DNA from: Tyto alba
Taxonomy: Eukaryota > Chordata > Aves > Strigiformes > Tytonidae
Assembly (NCBI RefSeq): GCF_018691265.1
Contig: NW_024881324.1
Coordinates: forward strand, 6,265,730 to 6,329,729
Direction of reading: 5' to 3'
DNA length: 64,000 nt
Below, piece by piece: positions 25,871 to 39,100 of the stretch. The number at the start of each line of letters is the position of its first letter. Position 1 is the first letter of the stretch. Made by a program: the position numbers and the translations under genes. The notes under the pieces are model-generated. The model was given only the letters and a program-made list of their open reading frames with translations, had not been told where the DNA came from and did no database searches.

Positions 25871-26279
25871 GCTCACTTGCCTTTATGAGAAATTTGTAGA
25901 ATCACATGCAAATAAAGGACCTGATCAAAGGGGCCAGTGTCTAAAAGACTGTCAGGAGCAATAGAAATGCTTTGCCTGTATATGTGACTGCAGTCCTACA
26001 CCTGTAAAGTGCTCCTAATGTAAATTTACCATAACCTCTGTGTTTAAGACTGTATCTATCCCAGCACACCTTTCCTGATGTATAAATACCAATACCCAGC
26101 ACAGTGTAGTGTAGGATGAACGCTGCAATAAAGGCAAAACTGCATCTCTTCCCAACTCAGCACTGCCCCTTCCCACATCAGTCTTCCTTACACACAACCA
26201 ACACATCCCCTGGTAAAAACAGAGTGCTCTTCAAAGTGTTTTTCACTTTCTGGGCATTAGTGTTACAGCGGTGTCAGTC

Positions 26280-26620
26280 AGAAGCGGTACTGCCGCAGCC
26301 CCGTTCACGTCAGACTTCTAACAACATTGCTCTGTCGCAGGTTTCGTCCTGGCTTACCTCAGTCACGGGGATGCCCTTGCCTACCCACACCTCCCCTGCC
26401 AGGGCGGTGTGGCCAGGCTAGGCGCCGGGAGGGGAAGCACAGACCCTGCCACGTCTCATTGCCTCCACAGACGTCCGTGGTTCTGGATGTGTCAGCACCA
26501 GCTCCGTCGTACGTGTTCCAGCCCAGCGGCTCTGTGCCTGGTGACCTGGCTTGTAGGCCCCTGCGGGCACTATGCACCTCGGGAATTCATTAGTGCTGTG
26601 ATTAATCAGGATGCGACGCA
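26280..26620. promoter_or_regulatory. GC-rich, CpG-containing patch
   Basis: Locally raised G+C with CpG sites (agcggtactgccgcagcccc near 26,284, aggcgccgggagg near 26,420, gctccgtcgtacgtg near 26,504). Overlapping frames on both strands (plus 26,409-26,822; minus 26,753-26,418) are unrecognised and may reflect composition. It lies just upstream of the longest open frame in the window. Confidence 0.3.
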
Positions 26621-26827
26621 CATGGCAGTCGGTCACATCAGTATTAAGCTGAATTCCAGTGACTTGGTTCTCTGCTTTAAGGAACAGGGCTTCCAGCAAT
26701 TTCTCCTCCTCTGCTCCACTGCTGTTCCTGTTTTCCAAAGCTCCCCGCCCCATCCTTACTTCAGTGTGATCCCAGCTAGAGAAAACAGAAAAGGGAAAAC
26801 AACAACTTCAATGACTAAATAGTTTGG

Positions 26828-27448
26828 ATGCAAAATAAAGAGGTTGCACAAGATTTTACTTACCTCTTGGTTAAAAATCAAACAAAGAGAAAAAAAAGAC
26901 TGGAAAAAAAAAATGAAAATGGTCTGCAGATGGAAAGTTTTTACCTCTTAGAAGAGTTATTCCTTGATGAACCTGAATCCACACTACTCTTGGATAGAGC
27001 ACAGGCATACCTGAGTTATCTGCACCTTGGCTCATGCTTCCCCAGCAGCCAGAACCCCATTCCCCCAAGTTCTCTTGCTACCTCCTGCAGCGAAATGGCA
27101 CCAGATGACACCTGGTTATGCCCAAACTCCAACTTCTCCCTTGAGGATGAGGAATGGCATACAGTGCCAAAGGCATTGTGCTTATGTAGGACAAGAGATC
27201 TTTCTTTTGATTGCCTTGTATTTTTGCTGGGGTGTGAAACAGAAATCTGCCCATGCCTGTTCTGCTTCCTGCTGTTAGAAGGCTGCTCAATAATTCAGTT
27301 ATCTCTCCCCGAAGGAAGCTTCGCTGGCCTGCTGCTTGCTCCAGCCAGTTACTGCTGCTCAGCAATGAAGTCTGAAGTGCCACAGACTTCCAGGGGCCCC
27401 ACTGGCACCAGCTCTTTTGTATTCCAGTGGCCAGCAGCAGCTCCTTAA
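26828..27448 (+). CDS. Longest open frame (206 codons), unrecognised and possibly chance
   Basis: The predicted product starts with a basic, lysine-rich N-terminal third (KKRLEKK near residue 24), then an acidic-to-neutral region, and is rich in Cys, Leu and Ser towards the C-terminus (LCLCRTRDL around residue 118, then CPCLFCFLLL). No domain, signal peptide or family is recognised. The first ATG is used for lack of better evidence. A frame of this length is only modestly surprising in 64 kb on two strands, and no polyadenylation signal AATAAA follows closely. The compositional patch just upstream makes it the best of the plus-strand frames, but I do not claim it is translated. Confidence 0.12.
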   Translation: MQNKEVAQDFTYLLVKNQTKRKKRLEKKNENGLQMESFYLLEELFLDEPESTLLLDRAQAYLSYLHLGSCFPSSQNPIPPSSLATSCSEMAPDDTWLCPNSNFSLEDEEWHTVPKALCLCRTRDLSFDCLVFLLGCETEICPCLFCFLLLEGCSIIQLSLPEGSFAGLLLAPASYCCSAMKSEVPQTSRGPTGTSSFVFQWPAAAP

Positions 27449-30400
27449 CTCTTCAGCAGCCAAAGCTCATTATCATTTTTATATAATTAAACAGTGCTGC
27501 TCATTCTCCTCATTAGGTTATCACAGCAAATTGATGGTTATTTGAAGGAACTGCCACAATAGGAGACAAAACACTGGCAACAGATAAAACAAAAGGATGC
27601 ACACAAAGCTCTTTAATTAAACTCCATGAAGGGATATGAATTCTAGCAGAGATTCTAGTTACCCTGCTGAGCCTCTTTCTGATTAGCTACAATGCATCTG
27701 CTGGCTTTCCTAGTATCCATCTGTACTGCTAAAGAGAAATTTATTCTGGCTACAGAAGATGACCTCAAAGACATCAGTTGTGGATAGTCTAATAGCTTAT
27801 GTATGTTGACAAAGTGGTTCTGAGTTCTTCTTGATGTGTTGACATGAAGAACCATCCTCTTTACATATAACAATGTGCTTAATATGCGCACACACACATA
27901 TGTATTTATGCACACACAAATAACAATGAGAGGCTAACATGAAAGACAAAAGAGGTTGGGAAATTATGAGGGAAAGGATTCTTTTTCCAGGTTGCTAGAA
28001 CTCCTTATCACCACAATTACTTTTTCTTTTGGCATTCATCATCTGTTTCCCGCTAGCCCTCTCCCTTCCCTTCAGCACCCAGGTGTAGAAGCTACAGTGA
28101 AGGCTAATGGATGAGACAAGAAAAAAAAGTCATAGGGTATATATTGTAAGCTATATTAATCGTAAATTAGGCTGTTGCTTTGAAGTTTGATTTTCCTTAA
28201 AAAAAATTTTAAAGAAGAATAAAAGAAAAAAGAGAGAAAGAATAAGAATTGAAAACAGATCTGTCATGGAGCATTTGTAAGAGACAGTGCCACAAACCCC
28301 TTTGGGGCTTCCAATTCAGGTCATATGGGATCCGGTTAAAATCGTGTCAGTCCTTAATCCACAGGTAAGTGACAGCACAGCTCTCAAGGACTCAGTGTGG
28401 TATACTGCTGCAGTTCTCATTACTACTGCAGACCTTTAATCAGTATATTTTTAGTCACGTGCACCCTGTTGGCTCTAGAGAGCCTATTGAGACAATACAC
28501 AATTTGCACATTTATCATAATTAATTACCTGCTGACATACTAAAAGCTGTTACCATCTAGCGTCCAATTCAGAGGAATGTATTTGATGGAACAAGGCCAG
28601 ACTATATGATGCACACATACAGCCTCAAAACACTCATGAGAAACAGTTGTTCCCTGTGCTAAACGTGGTGCAATTTTTTCTCTTCAGAGCCCCAGGAACT
28701 TGGGTGGATGAAAGACCTCTTCCTCAGCCCAGAATATCCCAAGTTCTGCCTAATTTATACAACTCAGTCCTCAGGGTCCTCCTCAGTTGCCAATGTCCTA
28801 CTGTGAAGGCTCCATTAAATCTTTTATTTATTTGTGCACACAGGCCACTGAAGAATGTCACAAGGTATTTCCTTTTCCAAAGTATATTAAGCTAAACATG
28901 AATGAGGCCCTAATATTATTCTGCATAAGGGTGTGCACTCATACTTTGCCAGATGCCAGACTACTGATGGTCTGCAGGGAGTAAATAGTTCCAGGCCTGA
29001 TTTCTGACCACCTCACAGGGAGGTAGGTGCAGATTTGTTACACTCATGACTCAGCAGTATTTTACATTCATGCTTTCCAATGGCAGATGCTAACGAGCAC
29101 GAAGGTCGAAACACTGGGGAAAAAAGTATCATACCAATTGTCCTGGCGTATACCTCAGCCTCTGCTGTCCCACTGAGCAAACTTAAGTCTAAGGCCAGAA
29201 TATTTTTTTTTTAATTGTAATTGAATAGTAATTAAAAAATGAGAGTTCCAGCACAGTGCTGGCAGCGTGATTTCATTTTAGCATTAAACAGTAGGTTTAT
29301 TGGTAACTCAGACAACAGTCCACCTACAAAAACTCTCTTTAGCTCAATCATCCTCAAGGATGTCTGTCCTGAACTACATCCAATAAAAACAGCTGAACAA
29401 GAGATTCTGGTTGGTAACAAGTACAACCAGAACGGACCAGTATTTTCCCATTATGAACATACAGCTAAAGAGGATCTCTATTTTTTAATAATCACATGCA
29501 ATTCTTACTACACAACTAAAGTTGGCTTTGTGTTTGACTCAGGCTGGTTAGAAAACGCAGTTTGCAGCTGTGAAGTTGGTAATGCTCTGCTGACTCAAAA
29601 ACTAGCCATTTAGTTCAAGTATTCTGCACAGCCAACAACTCCACCTCACCCTCAAATACTCTAAGTGCATTCAGGGTATGCTTTTAAAGCTTGTCTCCCT
29701 TGCAGTTTCTGTTTCCGACTTCTTAAAGGGTAAGAAGTTACTTAATTCTTGGCACCTCCTGCCCCATCAGGTATAAAAGTGCAACGTCCGGAGGAGGGAT
29801 TTCCACACTATTACTGTAAATACCTGGAAGCCAGTGTGATGACTGGTTCCTTGTATTTACTTAAAAGTGTTGCTGTGTCGCATCTAAAGTCTGCTGACAT
29901 GCATCAGCACTGCATTCTGCAAAATGCTGTAAAAGCAAGTAGAATGAAAGTTTCTGTTGCTGACAGCTTATTCCTTTAAACTTGGAAAGTGATAAGCTAA
30001 GTGCTACATCTCCAGGTCACAGCAACCTTCTATAACAGCATGAACTATAAGCATCATTTTATCACATCAAACAGTTTGAGGGAAATGAATCTGCTTTATC
30101 TATTTTCAGCATTATGAAACCATCATATAGAAATAAGCCAATATATGTACGTAGCCCACAAACATGCTTGTAATCTGGAACAGCTGAAGCACTTGATAAA
30201 AGCATCTGATGACTTATGCATAATGTAAGTAATACACTTTCCATTATAAGCCTTAAAAATCAAGCCATATTGCTGAAACAGATAACAGAGTAGATGATGT
30301 ACATGACCAGTGGCCCAGGCCTTCCTCTCGGACAAATCGCTCACTGCTGTTGAGAATTACAAAATCCTGTGAGCTGTGAAGGGCACAAATTGTCCCTGGG

Positions 30401-31976
30401 ACCCGAGATTCTGTGGGATGCTGTTAACAAGCTAAATACATTAGGTTTTGCAAACTCTGAAAAGTGGGATTGCAATGTATTAGCCCGAGAGGATTTTCCA
30501 GAAGGAGGTTTGAGCGTTGCACTGCAATGGGGTCTGAAGAAAGGGTTGCCCCTGTTGTCCTGTTAGGTTACATATCTTTCCAAAAGTGAAAGGATGGGAA
30601 AAATTAGTTCAGAAATTATATGATAGGGTTAGTTTCTTCCAGCTATAGCATGTCAGGTCTGAGTACTTTAGCTAGGTGAAAGACTGTCTGAAAAAGCACG
30701 TCTGGGAGGCTTGCTCAGTAAATTGTTTTTCCGTGTCTTTCTGAAGAAGAGTTTCTAGTACTCCTTAAAAGTTGGCATGGAAGTCCCCAGGTACATTGAT
30801 ACATTCAGTATGTACAGCTACAAGAGCTATGGAAGGCTTTTCTCTATAGAAATTTGAGTACCTGAGGCAACAACTGCTCTCTAGTTTGGAAACTAAGCAG
30901 ACACTTTTGTCTGTGTTTACTCCTAGGGGAAAGTAATGTGACCATCATAAGGCTGAGAGTTACATCAATTTTAAAAGATACTGCTTTGAATTAACAGAAA
31001 AGTGAGTAGGAAAATTCTTCCTTCTGGAAATCTAGTTCTCAGCTGATTATTTATGTGTTGATATTCATTCTTTCCAAGTAAACAAAGCAATAAGCTCTTC
31101 TTATGAGCCAAGTGAATCAACATTAGTGGAATGAAAATCATTCTCTTACATAATTGTTTTTCCCTTACCTCCAAGCCCTTAAAAAAAAGGCCATAAAACC
31201 CACCTTAGGAAAAAAAAAATCTGGCTGCAGTGACCTTAAAAATTAAAACGAGAGGAGTGATGAAATAACAGGGAAAGAAGGATTTAATCTTTCATTTTAA
31301 AAAAGTATGTACAAGGTTTTGATCATGCTTTATAAAAAAATCCTATACTCCAATGGGTATCTGCAAAGAAAAATTACGAAAATATGCCCTGACTGCCTGG
31401 TGGGCAAAAGAAATATGAAATCAGCAGATATATATATTAAAAAAAAAAGGATAAATTGATTTTTCCAAAAAATTAACTCTGCATGCAGTTCTGGTGCTGC
31501 CTCCATACTCCAGGAATGTACTCAGTGTAGGAATCCTCGAGTCAGACAAATCCAACTTCAAAAGAGAAGGGAAGCAGGCCCCTAAATCGCTTTGCTACAT
31601 TGGAATTAAAAGAGCCCACTCAGTCCTGCCTTCCAGATCGTCTCATTCTAACACCGACCTCCAGCAGCAACTGCTGCCTATAGAGTCTCACGCTAAGTGC
31701 AGACATTGACAAGTCATTAAAACTCACCCAACTGTATTTTAAGTAGACGCCAAGCAACCACCACAACAATGAAGTCTGTTTGTGAGTGATTTTTCATTGT
31801 CTGCAATATAATAGTCAATAGTGGTCCCAGATATTGGTGGAGTGCTGTTTCTGGTAGACACAACTGAAGGGGGAACTCACTCTGCACAAGATGCAGGACA
31901 ACAAAGAGAAGTGTTCCTCCTCCTCCTAAGACTAAGGGGGGAAGGAACTGTCCTTCCAAAGCCTTATGAGATTAGA

Positions 31977-31994
31977 TGGCATCTTAAGATGCCA
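31977..31994. repeat. Perfect 18-bp palindrome
   Basis: tggcatcttaagatgcca is its own reverse complement with no spacer. Could serve as a dimeric protein site, or be chance (roughly one perfect 18-mer palindrome is expected in a few such windows). Confidence 0.9.
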
Positions 31995-33350
31995 AACTTT
32001 TTTGCATGGTTCTGCTCCAAATCTATGACAGCTAACCATGAAGGACACTACACACTGGAAGCCATCTGTGTAATTCAAGAACAGCACAAGGCTTTTTGTT
32101 TCCTGTACATGGTCAGAGCAACAGGCAGCAGTATAACACAGATCAGGAAGAATTTTTCTTTTTCTTTTTTATTAGGAACATGAGTAACTTAAGAGTTTGC
32201 CAAAACACCATGATCACTGATCTTTTGTGGAGAACTGTTTCAGCTTAATACATTAACAATGTCAACGACAGCCAAAGCAAAGATCACCAGCTCACTGGCA
32301 TCGTTGTGCTCTTCTGTAATATCTGATCAGCCGGCTGGCTACCATATTGGCCCTTATGTCTAAGGCAACTCCCATTTTTAAAATGGAAATAAAAATCATC
32401 ATCGTTTTAGCACTAAAAATTAAAAATCTATGCGCCACTCCACAGCGCATCTTCATGACCACCCGAGGCCCAAGCTCCCGCGGAGCTGTGGCGTGCCCTG
32501 GAAAGCCGTCAGAGCCCAGCTTCACCCAGGCCCACCCCAGCCTCAGAGCTCTGCAGTCTCCCAGCTCGCTATTTCCACACCCACGCAGTACCAGGTCACC
32601 TACAACACATGTGCATCGTGTCAGGCACAGACACATAACTGCGTTTCTGTAGAATTTGCTCAAGTAAATGATAGAAAGCTTATGGCAGCATTAGGTTTTT
32701 AGGCTGGCTGTGGAGGGAAAAATGATACCTTATCTGGCATAAAGCCTACTGGTAGAAAGTTAACTCCTCCACATATTTTGAACTCGCAGAGTCAGTAAGT
32801 AAGTTTACACAAGTCCAGTGCTTTGTATTTTCACTGTACCACCAAAACATGGTCAGAGAGTACACAGGTCTTATCATTACTGACTCCTTATCTTCAAAAT
32901 CTTCTACGTGTATTTGATCCAAGTTCTTTGAGCACCCACTCAGTGCGTGCAATCCTGACCTCCCAGGACTGGTGATATTTGCACACCACAGAAACAATGG
33001 AGCCATTTGTCTTGCAAGCAGGCTCAGGCAGGGGAGTCAGCGCTCTCCCTCACTGGCCCCAGCTGGGGCATTTGTTTCACGAAATAGAAACGGCTGAATT
33101 TCAGAGCCTTAGAACAAGATGCAGTATCGCTTCTTTAACCTTATTTTCCTCTTCCTGAACTCACACAAGCCTTCTCAAGCCACTGACTACAGAACGAACA
33201 GGAGAAACACAAAAATATACCAGTATACATATACAAATAGTATAGACCCTCTTAATTGACTGCGAGCTAATCCATGAGAATGACTTACAAAAAATGTAGT
33301 GTTAGAAATAGCAGGATGCCCATAATACTCCATTAAGGATACTGATAAAC

Positions 33351-33380
33351 TGTTGTTTTGTTTTGTTTGTTTTGTTTTTT
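33351..33380. repeat. (TTTTG)n-like simple repeat
   Basis: Imperfect tandem units of TTTTG/TTTG ending in a short T run. Confidence 0.8.
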
Positions 33381-34162
33381 CTTCCTGGTGTTTCATAATT
33401 TAAATGTCTAGTCACTTGCTTTCTACATACTTTGGGAGCAGTGGACAGAAGGCCAAGCAAAGACCATTTCTGTTCTCACACACTTCCACTAAGCTCTCAC
33501 TAAAACTTATTGTTTTCCTAAATTGCTCCCAGAAATCAAATTTGCATTTAATATCAATCTGGTGCAAGTACAGTGTTTCCTCCTTTACACTAATTGTTTT
33601 TTTTTTAAAGATGTTTTCATCAAATGCATGATAGAAACTTTTGGAATGTACCCCTTGAAATGTCCTGCTGAGTTTTTGCTAACATTTGGTAACAAATCTC
33701 ATGAGAGCCTCTAATGGAAGTTAACATTTTTTGCATGTGTCATACTGCAATTCTTCAAAGCAGAAGTTTACAACAAAGTCCTAATGTGACTTTAAAGCTC
33801 CATGTCCTTTTCTAGATATCTGCTTTATGTTTGCTGACATTGCTGACTGCCCAGAATTTGGCTGGCTCTGACCAGATCTAAGCACAAAGGCAAACTGAAA
33901 TGACGCAGAACTTACTTTTTCCTCCTTTGTACTTCCTTAACAAATAGAAATTTAGCAGCATGTGCATAAGGAAAGTAAGCAACAAAAGAAAAGAATCCCC
34001 AAAACCACAACCAACCAAAACCACCCACTCACATGCCATTTGGTTTTTAAAGTGATTTCTACAGTTAACAAAAGGGACAGATTGGAAGTCCTGAAACATG
34101 AAGTCTGTTCTACCCACATAAACAGCACTTCCTGGGAGGCAACCAGCACGTTGTACTTCCAT

Positions 34163-34193
34163 AAAAAGAAAAAAAAAAAAAAAAGAAAGAAAA
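34163..34193. repeat. A-rich tract
   Basis: Poly-A run interrupted by G. No recognised retrocopy precedes it. Confidence 0.8.
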
Positions 34194-36149
34194 TAAGTCA
34201 TATTATGTACGTATCTCCAGAGATCAAAAAGAGAGTTACTAGCCTAAGGGAAAGGACAGGTTGATGGTAACTTCATATGGCCTTTATGATCTACTAATCC
34301 TGAGGTGATCAGAACAGATCACTCAAGTACTGTGAAACCCTACAGTTCAGCAACACCCTGCCTGCCTTGTGGGCCGTGACCTTAGCTCTGCAGTTCCTGA
34401 GCATCCTTACCTCTGAAGCTGTGTCGAAGTCTTCAAACAACAACAACTTTATGGCTCTGCTCTGCAGTGCTTGCACAACAGTACTCTGTTTTCAGTCACA
34501 TATTTGTCTGGCCACAGCATGCTACTGCAACTCTGTAATTGAAATAAAGTGGTAGAATAAGGACCTTTCCCAAGCTCTACCAGCAAGAAGCAGTTCAGCT
34601 TGCAAGACTCACGCAATCCTTGTCTTTGGCCCAAAGTGTGGCTCTCTGGCAGCTCAAGCCAATGTCAATCAGCCCTTTCCTTGCAACGGCGCTCATGCAG
34701 CAGCACAGCAAGTCACTTCAGCAACATGAGCCAGCTCAAAATGAACCCTGTCAAAAAACTGTTTCAGTTAGATAAGCTACCTGAAGTTCTCCTCAGGCAG
34801 CCTCACAGCATTACTGAGGGTGCAAGCAAGAGGTGTCAACGGGAGGAGGTAGGACAGAAAGGCAGCAGCCTCCCTCTTAATATGTTTGGGCTGCTGTGGC
34901 CACTCCCTGAGGCTGCCACATTGATTCTAATTTCTGGGAAATTAGCTTCAGCCTATAGAAACTACTGTGACTCAAAATTTTTTTTTTGTAAGAGGCCCAT
35001 ATGAGCTGCAGCTACTGTATTTTGAAATAAAAATGTTTAATCTAAGCATTGAGGGGAAATTTAAGATTAAAAAAAAAGCAAAGAAAAAGAGAAAAGGGAG
35101 CAAAATACTGTAATTGGCCTTTTCATGGATGAAACTCTTAAAACATAGCATACTTTTAAATCATACTGCACAACTGAATAGAGATGTTTATTTAAAATTA
35201 TTCCTTTGCTTAGGTGTTTGTATTATTTACAGCTTGTCCCATATTGACAATTACAAGGTATGGAAAGAACCATCTATAGCATTCCTTCTCCATAAGGCCA
35301 AAACTTGTGCTTTCCAACTAACTCTGAAGTGCCTAAGAAAAGAGGAGAAAAGTTTTATGCTTGATTTGGCCATCACACCAGATTTCTTTTACTGCCTGAA
35401 AAATGAATAGCATGTCTGGATAACTGAACCCTGACAATTGGAAATTCAGACTGGTTACTACACCATCATTTTTGTAAAGCAAGGAGACCTTGTCAGTTCT
35501 ACCTGTCAGGTGAGTTTGGGCCAGATGGTTAAACATTTCAAGAAAACAGAATAAAACATGTTCCCTCTATGGAGCAGACTTTCATTTACCTTTCCTGCTC
35601 GCAAACACACCATTAGAGACCACAGTGCAAGTCTGTCCACAGGACAAGACTTTATTGCTGCATCTATTCCAGGTCTTTTGCTCAAGCTACTGCTGTGAAC
35701 GGGAATCACTAGAATTTCGGATTCATGGATTTCCTGGCAGATAAGACAGTATTTATGAGTTGCCTCGGCTTTCCTACATTTGCACCAATATGAAGCACGA
35801 TTGGCAATGACCCAATTTCATTATTCTTAGCTAGATGAGTCAATAAGTGTGGAAAGAGAAATGAAATGGGCAGCTAATCAACACAAAAATCAGATATTCT
35901 GAGGCCAAGAAAGTATTTATACACTGATGACTCAACTTTTGGAGCAGTGGAAGCAGCAAGAACAGGAAATATACTATTGAACCCTTTTATGACAACAACT
36001 TTGATGTGAAAGGCCGAAATAGCTTGTTCTCCCTGCTGTGATTCCAGAAAGCTGGAACTATAATCCTGAATTTGTGCAGAACATACTCACAAGTGCTTCT
36101 GAGCTCATTAAAGAACAACAGAGAACACAAGGCTTCTGCAGCATACGTG

Positions 36150-39100
36150 GTAAGTAAACGCCTTTCAAAGACTATGGAAAGAAGCAGAGGTGACAAAAGG
36201 CTGGCCTGGAAGCTCTGCCGCCATTTGACATACAGTGCACCTAAATCCACCCCGGCAAGGGTGGACTGCTGCTGCTAGGAGGTAGGGAAAGTGAAGGGTT
36301 CCTCCATCCTTCTATAACGAAAACTTACTATGTTTGATTGTGATTTTACTTCTTGTTTTAAACCTGTTAACCCAAATGCAGAGTTTATGTTGGGAATACA
36401 GGTGATAACTAGTCTAGAACAAACTTTCTGAACTTAGAAACTACAATTTACTACGACCTTTCATGAATATTTGTACAGAGGCAGAAGACAGCCACTTCTT
36501 TATGAAGTTTAGGAACTTCCTCTCATCTGATGTTTACTGTTTGTTTTTCTTCTTGGTTCCATGGAGGAGGTGGTGAGAGCGATGTGTAATACTACTGTCC
36601 TGCAGTAATAATTCTTACAGCAGATATAAGCCAGGGCAAGGCTATGAAATTATCTGTGTGCCTGATTTTAATGTCACTATAAGCTGGTAGAAATGCAAAA
36701 TTTATTGGTGGGTTTAGATTAGTTAGCTTCAACAGTATTCAGTATGTGGTTCTGGTAAATCTGTAGGTAGAGACAGTAAATATAGCAAACTGACTGCTAG
36801 CTAGGCTTCATTTTCTTGATCCCCTTAGTAGTGCTCTACAGGCCAACTGAAACCTTCCAGTTTAGGTTCAAATCAATATAAAAATTAATCCTGTCCACTT
36901 ACAAGTAAGGTGCCAGTTGATTCAGGATCACCGGCGACATAACAAAACACAAACAAGCTTCATCTTAAAAATAAAAGTGAATGATTTTGTTCAGTAGTAT
37001 TTCAGAGTCAGATAAAATAGGTTTTGGGAACAAAATGCAGAAAAAAATATCCCAAAGAAAACCAAATTAAAACAAGGAGATCACTCTTTTTAGAGTTGAA
37101 TGGGGAGATATGGAAGTGCAGGAGGTTCAAATTTGTACCAAACAGCTTCTTTCTCACAGAGCCAAAGCTGTTAACTGAAGTTAGGCTCTGTTTATCCTTC
37201 TGCTGGAGTCTGTCGTTCAGATTGCCCTTTCTGCCTACTAAACAATCCACGCAGGACAGAAGCAAATTAAGGCTGCTCAGCATAACCAAGGTGCTATCTT
37301 TTTTTTTTTTTTCCTTAATATTACTGTAATACTTAGAGATTAAGCTGTCCCATGAGTGGGAACATCCTTCTCTCTGCTAGTGGTTATTTGTGTGGTTGAC
37401 TCGGTAACTTGCTCAGTCATTTCCTTCTGCTGTCTCATACTAATACTCTGCAGACCATGTCACACATGGGCCTTTATAATCTCTTGCATAGAGATCTTGT
37501 AGTTAATGATTGCTAGATGTTGACTTTTACGGCTCATAAAGCCACTAGCAGATATCAAATTTAAAACGTTCAACTGACATCAATGATGTATTTTATCTCT
37601 TGCTTTGAATTACTACATTTCTGGGCTTTGCAAGATTAAAAATAATATAGCACAACAGAAGAGGCCTTTTAATACTCCCTACTAGCAAATGGGAGTTTCT
37701 GATATACTCCACAGGCTATGGCAACCAGACACTATGCAGTTAAAGGAGAGACACTGCTACACAATAGCTTCCAAGCACTGATACCTCTGGCAAATCAGCT
37801 CCACAGGAGAAGCAGCATTCTTGTTTTCAGGGCAGCAGCCACTGTGCTCAGACTAATACTCATCCTTCTCAAGACACATCATCTTCCACAAAACAAAATG
37901 AGGTGCTGAGAGCCTGGATGAAGCAGCTGGAAGAAATTGTAAGAGAGAACGTAGGCTCACAGGGAAGGAAAGTAAAAAACAAGTAGTTGAAGCTTGCACT
38001 TACCAGCATGTATTATTTACTGAATGCCACTGGAGTGAGCAAGTCTCTTTGCTGGTCAGTTTATCCATTTTCCCTACCCTGCAGTAAGAAATGTAATGCT
38101 TTGACAAAACAGGGAGATAGGTGACAACTAGTTGGAGTGCTGTCCTCCACAAGATGCTTGCAGGCAGAGGCCAGGTGAGCTGCCCTGCTTTTCTCCGACA
38201 CCGACACTAGTGCTGCTCCAACACACCACAGTAACCCCAAGAGCTATGAGCAGCTGGGAAGGATGGCTTTGCAGCAAAGCCTTCCAAGCACCATAAAACA
38301 GTTTTACTCTTAAGACTGTGCTATAAGGAGATCCTATCTATGCAAAGTCAAGTCTCCCACGGTGTCATGACTTCATGATACTAATTTCTCTTAGACCCCC
38401 CCAACTCACACTATGTGCCAAACAATCACGGCACTTTTTTTTCAGGTGTGTTTTATCATCTCCAAGCTTCTCCTGTAATCTGTAACCCATTGCCAACTAA
38501 CCATTTGTACACCAGTCCCCACAGCCGCCACCCAGGAAGGGAGTAGACACAATATTTTATGCTCAGTTGAGCACAACTAGCCAGTTCTCACATCAATGAC
38601 AGATGGGACACTTAAAGCACGCAAGTTGTAGGCACAAATCTGCATCACACTCTGGTCACCAGCATGGAATTTCACTTCACTACCTACAACCAGCATTCCG
38701 CAAATCATCCAAGGCAGATCATAGTCTGTAACATAAACACCACATTACCACCACTTTTCAAGGAGAAGGGCTATCATTGCTGCACAGTTTCCAATAAAAT
38801 AAAGACTGTTGAAAAGATATTCAAATATTATTCTTTCTCCATTCGTGGGATGTGATTCACACACTCTGACTCTCCCACTCAGTGAAAAAAGTGCTAAATC
38901 ACCGCAGTCAAAAAGCTGACCTTCCTCCTCTTGATCTGGTTAGGTTTTACTCAGGGAATCTTCATACCTATGGAATGTAGATTAAGTATTTGGGAAAAAG
39001 AAGCAAAAGGTGCAAGGAAGAGATTTGGGTTGTCACTGTGAAGTATTTAGCTTCCTCCTAACTGCTAATGCATTTCTCTGGTGTGCAGCTACTAAATAAC

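Larger units (their letters stand above)
27450..35440. other. Non-coding DNA, no gene seen
   Basis: Contains short CA/TA tracts at 27,888-27,918, a TTTTG-type repeat at 33,351-33,380, an A-rich tract at 34,163-34,193 and a perfect 18-bp palindrome at 31,977-31,994. A GC-richer segment near 32,430-32,620 is unexplained. No protein family recognised. The frame at 34,600-35,004 is followed by AATAAA within about 25 bases but shows no domain. Confidence 0.5.

Noticed and set aside
34600..35004. 134-codon plus-strand open frame followed by AATAAA
   Set aside because: The signal is close to the stop, but no family or domain is recognisable and AATAAA is frequent here by chance.
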